Positions 55,008 to 64,000 of a DNA stretch of 64,000 nt are shown piece after piece; positions within the stretch are counted from its first letter, which is position 1, and the number at the start of each line of letters is the position of its first letter. The notes under the pieces were generated by a model. The model ran no database searches, was not told where the DNA came from, and was given only the letters and a program-made list of their open reading frames with translations. Source of the DNA: JAFAXD01 sp963816775 (lineage in GTDB: Bacteria > Pseudomonadota > Alphaproteobacteria > Rhizobiales > Xanthobacteraceae); the NCBI GenBank assembly GCA_963816775.1, contig CAWFLX010000053.1, positions 1 to 64,000 of the forward strand. The letters are read 5' to 3'. Position numbers and translations under genes: made by a program.

Positions 55008-56722
55008 TCGTCCAACGTCTCCTCATTGCAGCCGCCCTCGCGTTTGTGGCTGCCCTTCCCTACCTCGGTTGGCTGCCTGGGTGGACCCCTGCTCTGGCGA
55101 CGGTCACGGCTTTCGGCACGGTTTCCCTGATCGGCCTCAATCTGATCTACGGGGTCACCGGAATGCTGGCGCTCGGTCAAGCGGCATTCGTCGCGATCCC
55201 CGGCTACGCCTCCGGGATCATGGAAAAGTTCGGCGTGTCCGCCTTTGTTTCGATTCCGCTGGGCGTTGTCTTTGCCGCACTCGTGGCGCGGCTCGTCGCC
55301 GAGATCTTCATCCGGCTGCCCGGCATTTACTTCGCCATCGGCACCTTGGGATTTGCTTTCGTGGTCGAAGGTCTCGCCCGGGCATTCCCATCGGTCACGG
55401 GCGGAGCTTCGGGGCTGGTGTTGGAGCCGCCGTTCCCGCTGCGGCGCGACGGCTGGTACATGGTCGCGCTGGTAGCGTTGGCTGTCGGCATCGCGAGCTT
55501 CGCATGGCTGGTGCGCGGCCGCTTCCTGCGCACCCTTAAACTCGTCCGCCACGATGAATTGGCCGCACAGGTGATGGGTGTCGATGTCGTTCGTGTCAAA
55601 GCGAATGTTTTCACGATCGGCAGCGCCTACTCGGCGGTCGGAGGGGTTCTGCTCGCTTATTATGTCGCCGTGCTGGCACCCGAGGCCGGCGGCGTCAACG
55701 CGTCCCTCGAGTCGCTTGCCATGCTCGTCATCGGCGGCAGCGGTTCGCTGTTCGGCCCGCTCCTCGGGGCCGGTGCCATCCAGTGGCTGTTCGCAATCTC
55801 GGGACGAGCGGACCGTTACGAACTGCTGGTCTACGGGCTCGCCTTCTTTTGCGTCGTTCTGTACGCGCCGTCCGGGATCGCCGGCGCGTTGCGCGCGGCA
55901 TGGAGGCGCGTGACCGACAGCCTTGTGCGCAAAATCCCTCCCAAAGCCGTCTCGACGGCCTCCGCCGAACTGAAGATCACGGATACCGGGGTGCAGCGTG
56001 CAGGCATCTGCCTGCAGGTCGAGAATGTCGCGAAAAATTTTGGCGGTTTGCGCGCCGTTCAGGACGTGAGTTTCGACGTCAGTTTCGGTCAGATCGTTGC
56101 ATTGATCGGACCCAACGGAGCGGGGAAATCGACCCTATTCAACATCATTTCCGGCATCGAAACTCCGACACAGGGACGCGTCGTGCTTCGGGGTGAAGAC
56201 ATGCTCGGCGTCCCCATCCATCGCCGCGCCGTCGCCATCGGTCGTTCGTTTCAGGTCCCGCGTCTTGTCCCGGACCTCACCGTCCTCGAAAACGTCGTCG
56301 CCCGCCTTGATCATCTCCCTGACGCTCCCGGGGAGCGCGCGGCGCAGGGCATCGCCCGCGCCCAGCTGGAGAGTTTTGGCCTCTCGCATTTCGCCGATGT
56401 CCCCACCCGTCAAATCGGCCTCGGTCATCACAAGCTGATCGAACTGGTCCGCGCTTCCGCAGGCGGTCCCGCCCTGCTGCTGCTCGACGAGCCGGCTGTT
56501 GGCCTCACCGCTGAAGAGGTCACGCGCCTGGCGACCTGCTTCGGATCCTCAAGCTGCCAGGGAGCAGCAATTCTTGTCGTCGAGCACAACATCGGTTTCG
56601 TCTCGACGATCGCCGATGAGATCGTGGTCATGGAAACCGGGCGTCTTATCGCTCGCGACAAGCCCGAGGCCGTCATGGCCGACCCGCATGTGCGCGAAGT
56701 CTATCTCGGAGCACTGGCATGA
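55004..56722 (+). CDS. Fused LivM permease and LivG ATPase
   Basis: A 572-residue protein. Residues 1-310 are LivM: LIGLNLIYGVTGMLALGQAA, PGIYFAIGTLGFAFVVEG, VMGVDVVRVKANVFTIGSAY. Residues 340-572 are LivG: LIGPNGAGKSTLFNIISG (Walker A near 369), LLLLDEPAVGLTAEEV (Walker B), VVEHNIGFVSTIADE (H-loop). The ABC signature is weak: QIGLGHHKLIEL in place of LSYGxQ. The linker at 305-335 is hydrophilic. The fusion puts one ATPase on the permease; LivF is separate. Confidence 0.93.
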   Translation: MIVQRLLIAAALAFVAALPYLGWLPGWTPALATVTAFGTVSLIGLNLIYGVTGMLALGQAAFVAIPGYASGIMEKFGVSAFVSIPLGVVFAALVARLVAEIFIRLPGIYFAIGTLGFAFVVEGLARAFPSVTGGASGLVLEPPFPLRRDGWYMVALVALAVGIASFAWLVRGRFLRTLKLVRHDELAAQVMGVDVVRVKANVFTIGSAYSAVGGVLLAYYVAVLAPEAGGVNASLESLAMLVIGGSGSLFGPLLGAGAIQWLFAISGRADRYELLVYGLAFFCVVLYAPSGIAGALRAAWRRVTDSLVRKIPPKAVSTASAELKITDTGVQRAGICLQVENVAKNFGGLRAVQDVSFDVSFGQIVALIGPNGAGKSTLFNIISGIETPTQGRVVLRGEDMLGVPIHRRAVAIGRSFQVPRLVPDLTVLENVVARLDHLPDAPGERAAQGIARAQLESFGLSHFADVPTRQIGLGHHKLIELVRASAGGPALLLLDEPAVGLTAEEVTRLATCFGSSSCQGAAILVVEHNIGFVSTIADEIVVMETGRLIARDKPEAVMADPHVREVYLGALA

Positions 56723-57429
56723 ACGCGGTGCTTCGGGTCCAAAACCTTTCCGGCGGATACGGCCGCCTCAGCGTGTTCAACGACATCAGTTTCACGATCG
56801 ACGGGGGGCGAACCTGCGGGCTGCTCGGTGCAAACGGCGCCGGCAAGACCACGCTCCTGAAATCCATCGTCGGCGCGCTGCCGACGTCCAAAGGCCACGT
56901 TCTGCTGCAGGATCAAAACGTCACACACTTTCCCGCGTTTCGCCGGGCTCGGGCCGGGCTCAATCTCGTCCCCGAGGGAAGGCACATTCTCGGCACGCTC
57001 ACGGTCGAGGACAATCTGCGTCTGACCCGCACCATCGAGGGTCATCGCCGTGATCTTGGCGCCTTCGACTCCCGCCTTGCCGAGGTCTACGCCATGTTTC
57101 CCCGGCTCAAGGAGCGCCGCACGCAGCTCGGCGGATCGCTTAGCGGCGGCGAGCAGCAGATGCTGGCGATCGGGCGGGCGTTGCTGCTCGACCCCAAGAT
57201 ACTGATCCTCGACGAACCGACGCAGGGCCTGGCACCGATCGTCATCCAACAGCTCGCCGAAACACTCGCTTCGCTCAACGGTCGATTTGCCATGCTTATC
57301 GTGGAGCAGAACAGGACATTTCTCGAACGGCTAACCGATCGCATTCTCTACATGGATGGAGGACGCATCGTATCCGAGCGAACCAACCCAGCACCAGCCG
57401 CCACGGCCGACCGACCACCAATCCAGTGA
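56719..57429 (+). CDS. livF: Branched-chain-type ABC ATPase LivF
   Basis: 236 residues, overlapping the LivM-LivG stop as ATGA. LLGANGAGKTTLLKSIVG is Walker A, GSLSGGEQQMLAIGRALLLD the signature, and ILILDEPTQGLAPIV Walker B. In contrast to the fused LivG domain, all ATPase motifs are canonical. It completes the transporter with LivH, LivMG and the binding protein. Confidence 0.95.
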   Translation: MNAVLRVQNLSGGYGRLSVFNDISFTIDGGRTCGLLGANGAGKTTLLKSIVGALPTSKGHVLLQDQNVTHFPAFRRARAGLNLVPEGRHILGTLTVEDNLRLTRTIEGHRRDLGAFDSRLAEVYAMFPRLKERRTQLGGSLSGGEQQMLAIGRALLLDPKILILDEPTQGLAPIVIQQLAETLASLNGRFAMLIVEQNRTFLERLTDRILYMDGGRIVSERTNPAPAATADRPPIQ

Positions 57430-57455
57430 ACCTCACAGGAATCAGGAGACCGACA

Positions 57456-58244
57456 ATGAGCTATGAAACAATCACCTTCGACGTGAGGCCCGATGGCATC
57501 GCAACAATGACCTTGAACCGCCCGAAGAATCTCAACTGTTTCAACCAGACGATGTTCAAGGAATGGAACGACGTCATCAGCCGCTGCGCTTATGACAACA
57601 ACATTCGCGTGCTCGTACTCACCGGCAATGGCCGTGCGTTTTCCTCCGGTGTCGATCTGAGCGTGCTGGGCAGCGACAAGTATGACCCGGCCCAGTTCCG
57701 CTACTACTATCGACAGAACCACATGGGATTTGACAATCTTGAAGCGCTCGAAAAACCCGTCCTCGCCGCGATCAACGGCCTTTGCTACGGCGGCGGCATC
57801 GAGCTCGCCCTTTCCTGCGATATTCTGTTCGCCGCGGACGACGCCAAATTCTGCCTGATCGAGAATCACATCGGCTGCATTCCTGCCAGCGGCGCTTGCA
57901 ATCGCATGATCCACTACGTGGGCCTGGCCAAGACCAAGGAAATGATCATCTCCGGCGAGCCCATCGACGCCCAGGAAGCTTGGCGCATCGGCTTCGTCAA
58001 TCACGTCGTTAAAGCCGACAGCCTGCTCAAGGAAGTCTACCAGTACGCGGAAAACCTGCTGACCAAGGCGCCTTTCGCCATGGGCATGGGCAAGCACATC
58101 ACCAATCTGTGCCTCAACACCGACATGCACACCGGTAGGTATCTCGAGCGCCTCGGCCAAAGCGTGCTCGTGCTCTCGCAAGATCACCGAGAAGGAATGC
58201 AGGCGTTCCGCGACAAGCGGAAGCCGAAGTTCACTGGAAAATAG
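57456..58244 (+). CDS. Enoyl-CoA hydratase/isomerase family protein (copy 2)
   Basis: 262 residues from the ATG at 57456 with CAGGAG upstream. MTLNRPKNLNCFNQTMFKEW, GNGRAFSSGVDLSVLG, AAINGLCYGGGIELALSCDI and IENHIGCIPASGACNRM are crotonase signatures. It is paralogous to the protein at 46100 but with SSG in place of CAG in the oxyanion segment. It lies between livF and the acyl-CoA synthetase gene, so it probably acts on the CoA ester made by that enzyme. Confidence 0.92.
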   Translation: MSYETITFDVRPDGIATMTLNRPKNLNCFNQTMFKEWNDVISRCAYDNNIRVLVLTGNGRAFSSGVDLSVLGSDKYDPAQFRYYYRQNHMGFDNLEALEKPVLAAINGLCYGGGIELALSCDILFAADDAKFCLIENHIGCIPASGACNRMIHYVGLAKTKEMIISGEPIDAQEAWRIGFVNHVVKADSLLKEVYQYAENLLTKAPFAMGMGKHITNLCLNTDMHTGRYLERLGQSVLVLSQDHREGMQAFRDKRKPKFTGK

Positions 58245-58273
58245 AATCCCCCCTTGTTCGCGGAGACATCAAC

Positions 58274-59836
<1,563 letters not shown>

Positions 59837-59856
59837 GCGAGCATGGAGTCCGGAAC

Positions 59857-60631
59857 TTGACGGGGATTACAATTTCGACCGGAGCCGATCTCTACGTCCG
59901 GCGTGGCGGCTCGGGTTCGCCGACCCTTGTCCTGCTGCACGGCCTGGGTGCGAACGGAGAGGTGTGGAACCGCATGCTTCCGATCGTGCGGGAGCGATGG
60001 CACGGCACATGGATCGTCCCCGACTTGCGCGGTCACGGCCGCTCCGGCCATCGCGCGCCATACAGTTACGGCGCCTATGCATCGGATGTGGCCTCGCTGC
60101 TTCCGCAGGATGAGGAGGTGACCGTTATCGGCCATTCGATGGGCGGCGTCGTGGCGCTCGCACTCGCGACCGGCTGGTATGGTGTGAAGGTCCAAGGAGC
60201 TCGCCGCCTTCGGCATCAAGATCCGTTGGACCGCAGAAGAGGAAGAGAAGCTGCGCCAACTTGCCCGGGCGCCGGTGCGCTGGTTCGACACGCAAGCCGA
60301 GGCGATCGACCGCTACCTCAAAGTCTCAGGTCTGATCGGCCTGGTCGAGACCGCAGGCATCGAGGCGACAAGCGGGGTGGTCGAGGTGGACGGGCGCTTC
60401 AGGCTCGCGTCCGATCCGCTGACCAACGCAGCGATCGGGCCGCAGGTGGCGGATCTCGCGGCAGCCGCCAGAGTACCGCTCCGGTTGGCAGCCGGAAGCA
60501 AGGATCCCATGGTCTCGGCCGCCGACATGATGCCATTCGACGCATCGCCGACCATTTTTGTCGGCGCCGGGCATAACGCCCATGTCGAAAAACCCGAAGA
60601 GGTGTGGGACTTCGCGTTGCGTGGAACCTGA
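59857..60631 (+). pseudogene. Alpha/beta hydrolase with frameshift
   Basis: The gene appears to start at a TTG (59857) with GGAG upstream. LVLLHGLGANGEVWNRML, PDLRGHGRSGHRAPYSY and VIGHSMGGVVALALATGW (Ser nucleophile) are hydrolase motifs. After YGVKV near 60200 the sense continues one frame later: ELAAFGIKIRWTAEEEE, VRWFDTQAEAIDRYLKVSG, and the His region VGAGHNAHVEKPEEVW, ending at 60631. A one-base insertion explains the break. All triad residues would be present without it, so this is either a recent pseudogene or a sequencing error. Confidence 0.83.
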
Positions 60632-60705
60632 TCCAGGTTCAGGCCAACGCGCTACGCGTCGGGATCAAGCCCCGCGGATCGGCCGCCAGCTTGCGGCGTG
60701 TTTCG

Positions 60706-61908
60706 CTAGGCCGGAGACAACCGCACAGGCAGCGACGATAGCGAGCGCAGCGTGTTGTTCAAGCGGTGTTGCGGCTCGCCCGCCAGTTCAATCCTGCTTA
60801 TCCTGTGGGCGACAGCACCCAGAATGGCCTCACCTTCCATTCGCGCGATCATCTGCCCCGCACACACATGAACTCCCGCCCCGAACCCGACATGGCCGAC
60901 ACTGCGTCGCCCGATGTTGAACCGGTCCGGCTCGTCCCACTTGCGCGGGTCGCGGTTCGCTGATCCGAGCGAGAGAAATATCTTTTCGCCCTCTTCAAGC
61001 CGAACCCCGCCAAACTCGACAGGGCGCGCGGTCGTGCGAAACAAGGTCTGAATGGGCGTCTCGTACCGGATGGTTTCTTCGAACGTCGCACGGGCAAGGT
61101 CGGGATTCGCACGCAGCAGCGCCCACTGGTCGGGATATTGGGCGAAGCACATGATGGCGTTGCCGATCGCACTGACCGTCGTGTCCATGCCGGCGGTGAG
61201 AAATCCGCGAACGATCAGAAACGCTTCCTCTTCGCTTAGGTCGCCGGTGTCGACCGCCCCGTAGATCAGCGCACCGAACCCGCCGGGTGCGAACGATTCC
61301 CGGCGCGAAGCCTCCATCACCCATGCGATAGCCGCCTCGCCTTTTTCCATGGATTCCAGAAACAACTTGTTGCGCGGACCAAAGGCGTTAAAGCCGATGT
61401 TGCTGTAGGCAAGCAGATGCTCGCGTCCTTCCTCCGGCAATCCCATTGCATCAGAAAATACCTTCACGGGATATCGCTCGGCGAGGTCCACAACGGCATC
61501 GATCTCGCCGCGCGCCGCGAGTTCGTCGACAAGGACGTCGGCCTCGTGCTCGAACTTTTCCTGCAGGCTGCGCAACAAGCCCGGAGACATGATGCGGTTG
61601 AGAACACCGCGCGTTCGATCGTGCAGCGGCGGGTCCGCCTCGAGCAGGACGCTTGGGGGCCTCCATGGCGTTTCGTTTCGAAAGTTAGTGATCCCCACGC
61701 CGGCCGACGAGCAGAATGTCTGCCAGTCCAACAAAATCGAACGTATGTCGGCGTATCGAGCGAAGCCCAGGATCCCATATCGCGTCAGCCGCACGACAGG
61801 TCCGGCCTCGCGCATGATCTCGTGCAGCCGATAGGGTTCGGAAAGAAACTCGTCGCTGAACGGATCGAGATCCAATTCCGGGGTCGAAACCTCAAGCACG
61901 TCACTCAT
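60706..61908 (-). CDS. Cytochrome P450
   Basis: 400 residues, a soluble bacterial P450. RGFLTAGMDTTVSAIGNAI is the I-helix (G-x-D-T-T), EETIRYETPIQ holds the ExxR pair, and GFGAGVHVCAGQMIARMEG the heme-binding Cys (about residue 349). The ATG at 61908 gives MSDVLEVSTPELDLDPFSDE, a normal N-terminus; the frame is open further upstream. No ferredoxin or reductase gene is adjacent. It converges with the frameshifted hydrolase. It may hydroxylate or O-demethylate a ring substrate, as in the CYP199-like group of related bacteria; that subfamily call is inference. Confidence 0.93.
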   Translation of the reverse strand: MSDVLEVSTPELDLDPFSDEFLSEPYRLHEIMREAGPVVRLTRYGILGFARYADIRSILLDWQTFCSSAGVGITNFRNETPWRPPSVLLEADPPLHDRTRGVLNRIMSPGLLRSLQEKFEHEADVLVDELAARGEIDAVVDLAERYPVKVFSDAMGLPEEGREHLLAYSNIGFNAFGPRNKLFLESMEKGEAAIAWVMEASRRESFAPGGFGALIYGAVDTGDLSEEEAFLIVRGFLTAGMDTTVSAIGNAIMCFAQYPDQWALLRANPDLARATFEETIRYETPIQTLFRTTARPVEFGGVRLEEGEKIFLSLGSANRDPRKWDEPDRFNIGRRSVGHVGFGAGVHVCAGQMIARMEGEAILGAVAHRISRIELAGEPQHRLNNTLRSLSSLPVRLSPA

Positions 61909-62074
61909 TTTTGGCCGCGCTCTCTTTTCTTGACTGTGATTCTGCTTCGACGAGGTAGTACTCCAGCGTCGCATGATGAACGAGCCGTAGTAATCTAACT
62001 GCCTCGGACGCAGGGCGTCGTGCAAAAAAGATTACGCTTGGTAGAATTTTATTTTGCAAGGAACAAGTAAGTCC

Positions 62075-62230
62075 GTGGCCGGAACTGAAAATCGCGATTG
62101 GGACCCATCCCCGCTTGGATCCGTGGCAAGCAAGCCCGAGGTGTTCGAGACGCAGCTCGCCGGCTTGAAACAGGTCGCGGAGCTGCTACGGGGGCAACTT
62201 GAGGATATGCGGCGAGACCGCGACGCCTAG
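62075..62230 (+). CDS. 51-codon helical ORF, possibly a remnant
   Basis: A GTG at 62075 opens a frame ending at TAG 62228-62230. The product contains VASKPEVFETQLAGLKQ then VAELLRGQLEDMRRDRDA, a helical stretch of the type found at the end of Rhizobiales DNA-binding or replication-linked proteins as I remember them. AAGGA lies 12 bases upstream. Likely a truncated gene. Confidence 0.35.
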   Translation: MAGTENRDWDPSPLGSVASKPEVFETQLAGLKQVAELLRGQLEDMRRDRDA

Positions 62231-62669
62231 CCCGACGAGGCTCGACGGCTTACCTTAGCCGAGTAGCGGGTTGCGCGGCGCGTTATCGACGATGGCCTAT
62301 GGCGATTCCCAAGCTCCGCAGGCCCGCCGACCGCCTTGGGTCAGCATTCGTCGAAGGCCTTCCGAACCGAGACACCCTTGGCGGTCGCGACCAATGTAGT
62401 TCTCATTAAGAAAGCAGAATTTCTTAATGAGTTTTGGAATCACGACCCGAGCCTCCAATTCGTTGATTGGTCCAAGACAGGTCCACACTCGCGCCAAGAT
62501 TTACATCTCGGATGGATGCAGCCGACATTGCCGACATTGCAATCGCCGTCGAGTGGATCCCAGTCGGTCCCAGCTCCCGGTGGGGTGTCACAACCAACAC
62601 AGCACTTGGAGAAAATATGGAGAAATATTCAAATCTTCGGCAATTTCTGGCGTAACTATCTGATTTCTT
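62231..62669. other. Gene-poor stretch left of the tRNA fragment
   Basis: Frames such as 62336-62710 run through the tRNA fragment and have no family resemblance. A perfect hairpin lies at 62402-62431, listed separately. By the geometry of tRNA integration this side would be ancestral chromosome. Confidence 0.4.
62402..62431. repeat. Perfect 12+12 inverted repeat
   Basis: CTCATTAAGAAA (62402-62413) and TTTCTTAATGAG (62420-62431) with a 6-base loop. The stem is AT-rich and is followed by GTTTTGG. It could be a weak bidirectional terminator or a protein-binding site. Confidence 0.5.
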
Positions 62670-62718
62670 TGGCGCTCCCTAGGGGACTCGAACCCCTGTT
62701 TTCGCCGTGAGAGGGCGA
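62670..62718 (-). pseudogene. 3' part of a tRNA-Glu(CTC) gene, candidate attachment site
   Basis: Read on the minus strand: anticodon stem TCGCC/GGCGA with loop CTCTCAC (anticodon CTC), variable AAAAC, T-arm AGGGG-TTCGAGT-CCCCT, acceptor strand AGGGAGC, discriminator G and encoded CCA. The 5' acceptor strand and D-arm are absent: no AGGGAGC complement or D-stem GGAC occurs upstream, where the sequence diverges right before the anticodon stem. Such 3' tRNA fragments are typical att remnants of elements that integrate into tRNA genes. Confidence 0.8.
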
Positions 62719-62902
62719 TGTCGTCAGGCTCTAAAGCTGCCGTACTCTGCGGTCGCAGTCCCCTCGGAAAATGAGCTTCGAACATACAATGCGATTGTTA
62801 CCTATATGCAGTCTGCCACCGAAGTGGCCAGTTGCGCGCCATATAATAACTTGAAATCATGATGCTATTTTTCAACGCAAGTTACGCAACCGCTCCGCAG
62901 CG

Positions 62903-63085
62903 GTGAGCGGCAAGAGGCGCTGCCGAATGCATGGTGGCGCGCCGGGATCGGGCGCACCTCGTGGCAATAAGAACGCGCTAAGGCACGGCATGTACACGCA
63001 TGAAGCCATCGAGGAACGCCGGCGTTTGGCCGCAGTGATCAGCGACTCGCGCAAACTCGTTCGGGATATCGAGGGAGTTGGGTGA
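62903..63085 (+). CDS. HGGAPGSGAPRGN-motif protein, probably 5'-truncated
   Basis: A 60-residue frame from a GTG. RCRMHGGAPGSGAPRGNKNA then LRHGMYTHEAIEERRRL is a motif often seen in small phage- or island-borne proteins. In-frame codons upstream (KLRNRSAAVSGK) look like continued coding without the expected start, so the N-terminus may be lost near the tRNA fragment. Function unknown. Confidence 0.6.
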   Translation: MSGKRRCRMHGGAPGSGAPRGNKNALRHGMYTHEAIEERRRLAAVISDSRKLVRDIEGVG

Positions 63086-63374
63086 ACGAATTGGCAGGGT
63101 TCCCCCGTCGGGCAAGTGCCCGTCTGGGTCGCCCGGGGGGAGCTCGGATGCGGGTCTGCCACTTCGCCCGCGACGTTGGCTTCGTTTTGTAATTTGGCCG
63201 GTCCATGAAGCGACCCGGTACCCAAGAGACAATCGAACCGGGGGGCGATTTGCCAAAACGAACCCATCCGGATCAGAATTCACCTCAGTCAGCCTGCCCC
63301 TTTGACTGCTTTTTCTTCAGCCTTCAGCCAGGCCCACCAACGGTTCACACGTCAAGGCATCTGGCGTCGGCCCG

Positions 63375-63686
63375 CTATCTCTTAGCGATCGCGTTCGCGG
63401 ATCTGCGGCGCACTACTTTTGCGCTCGTCGATTTGATAGCCGCTCTAAGGTGGTGCGCCGCGGCGCTTTTGCTTAGGCGCACGCCGGGCTGTTCACCATT
63501 CGTGAACTCTACGCCAGCTTCCTCGAGTGCCCGTTGTAACGCCTCGATAGTTCGTTCCTTCAATTCCTCTCCGCGCTCGAACCTAGCGACTGTATCCATC
63601 GAGACCTTTGCCGCTGCTGCCAGATCCCGAATGCCCAAACCGACGGCTGCACGCGCCATTCGACATTGGATTGGCAGAATAATCAT
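63375..63686 (-). CDS. XRE-family helix-turn-helix regulator
   Basis: 103 residues. PIQCRMARAAVGLGIRDLAA, AAKVSMDTVARFERGEELKE and RTIEALQRALEEAGVEFTNG form a complete Cro/C1-type HTH with the usual following helix. The C-terminus is basic. Small XRE proteins of this form are common on prophages and islands of Bradyrhizobium-like genomes. It could repress the neighbouring island genes. Confidence 0.85.
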   Translation of the reverse strand: MIILPIQCRMARAAVGLGIRDLAAAAKVSMDTVARFERGEELKERTIEALQRALEEAGVEFTNGEQPGVRLSKSAAAHHLRAAIKSTSAKVVRRRSANAIAKR

Positions 63687-63790
63687 AGCTCAGCTACGAT
63701 TTTAGTTGAAATATCGAATGCACGAGATTATCGTAGCAACGTGACGATTTCAGAAACCATTACGGTCAACCTGCCCTGGAGTTAAACGCG

Positions 63791-64000
63791 ATGAACGCAT
63801 CTTCGCAAAGAATAACGGATTCGGGAAAAAGACGATGCTTTATCGGGGGCTCGGATGCCCGGATTATCATAGGTACTGATGGGGCAGCCCTCCTCCGCCT
63901 CTGGCGGGAAAAACGCGGCGAGGCAGAGCCGGAGGACCTGTCGGGCAATCTCATTGTCCAGCTCGGCGTGGCGACGGAAGCGCTCAACCGGAATTGGTAC
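63791..64000 (+). CDS. YqaJ-like phage exonuclease/recombinase, 3' end cut by window
   Basis: Seventy codons are visible from an ATG. MNASSQRITDSGKRRCFIGG then SDARIIIGTDGAALLRLWRE, KRGEAEPEDLSGNLIVQLG and VATEALNRNWY match the N-terminus of a YqaJ/lambda-exonuclease-like nuclease (GGSDA near the start, then the E of the PD-ExK core). It supports a phage or integrative-element origin for the right end of the window. Confidence 0.7.
   Translation, partial: MNASSQRITDSGKRRCFIGGSDARIIIGTDGAALLRLWREKRGEAEPEDLSGNLIVQLGVATEALNRNWY

Noticed and set aside
60682..60697. Terminator hairpin between the hydrolase and P450 genes
   Set aside because: The stem GCCGC/GCGGC is only five pairs and no T-run of useful length follows.
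62336..62710. 124-codon plus-strand frame near the tRNA fragment
   Set aside because: It runs through the tRNA fragment and has no protein-family resemblance.
62670..62770. A complete tRNA-Glu gene
   Set aside because: The T-arm, anticodon arm and CCA are present, but no 5' acceptor strand or D-arm can be found upstream of the anticodon stem.

Overview
The window looks like chromosomal DNA of an alphaproteobacterium of the Hyphomicrobiales, probably a Bradyrhizobium-like Nitrobacteraceae member. This rests on high GC with strong third-position bias, many solitary TctC/Bug-type binding proteins, a cyclase-TolB-TPR fusion protein, small proteins of a Bradyrhizobium style, and a palindromic intergenic repeat of the kind common in that group. 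The assignment is from pattern recognition, not a database search.

Layout. 1-3.2 kb: the end of a DUF1688 (URC4/Urg3-type) gene with upp, then a convergent asparagine-synthase-like amidotransferase resembling N-acetylglutaminylglutamine amidotransferase. 3.2-9.8 kb: small hypothetical, secreted and membrane proteins, including one with a long Pro/Ala-rich linker. 9.9-13.0 kb: an AaeXAB-type efflux operon (FUSC, DUF1656, HlyD). 13.2-20.2 kb: two TctC proteins, an oxidoreductase, an N-terminally truncated luciferase-like gene and the cyclase-TPR protein. 20.7-27.1 kb: LysR divergent from a FAD monooxygenase, MFS transporter, MetE-like protein and a frameshifted FAH hydrolase, followed by broken TctC remnants.

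27.9-38.4 kb is a minus-strand catabolic block: MFS, acetoacetate-decarboxylase-like, 2-hydroxyacid dehydrogenase, TctC, FAH hydrolase, extradiol-type VOC dioxygenase, FAD monooxygenase, cyclase-family hydrolase, TetR and MetE-like. It faces a plus-strand fumarylacetoacetase. Two promoters in the block carry nearly the same operator-like sequence and a third site is related, which suggests a local TetR regulon. The enzyme set suggests ring hydroxylation, ring cleavage and C-C hydrolysis; the substrate is unknown.

39.9-60.6 kb holds two partly duplicated modules. The minus-strand module has a truncated homogentisate dioxygenase, a GcvT/LigM-like demethylase, MarR, an enoyl-CoA hydratase-family protein and a branched-chain-type binding protein. 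The plus-strand module has IclR, a VOC protein, a UbiD-family decarboxylase, a paralogous binding protein, LivH, a fused LivM-LivG, LivF, a paralogous enoyl-CoA hydratase-family protein, an acyl-CoA synthetase and a frameshifted alpha/beta hydrolase. Together they suggest uptake, decarboxylation or demethylation, CoA activation and hydration of an aromatic or other unusual carboxylic acid.

60.7-64 kb: a cytochrome P450, a gene-poor stretch, then the 3' part of a tRNA-Glu(CTC) gene lacking its 5' half. To its right lie phage/island-type genes (an HGGAPGSG-type protein, an XRE regulator and the start of a YqaJ-like nuclease). This looks like one end of an integrated element. No CRISPR array, rRNA gene, complete tRNA gene, transposase or integrase was recognised.
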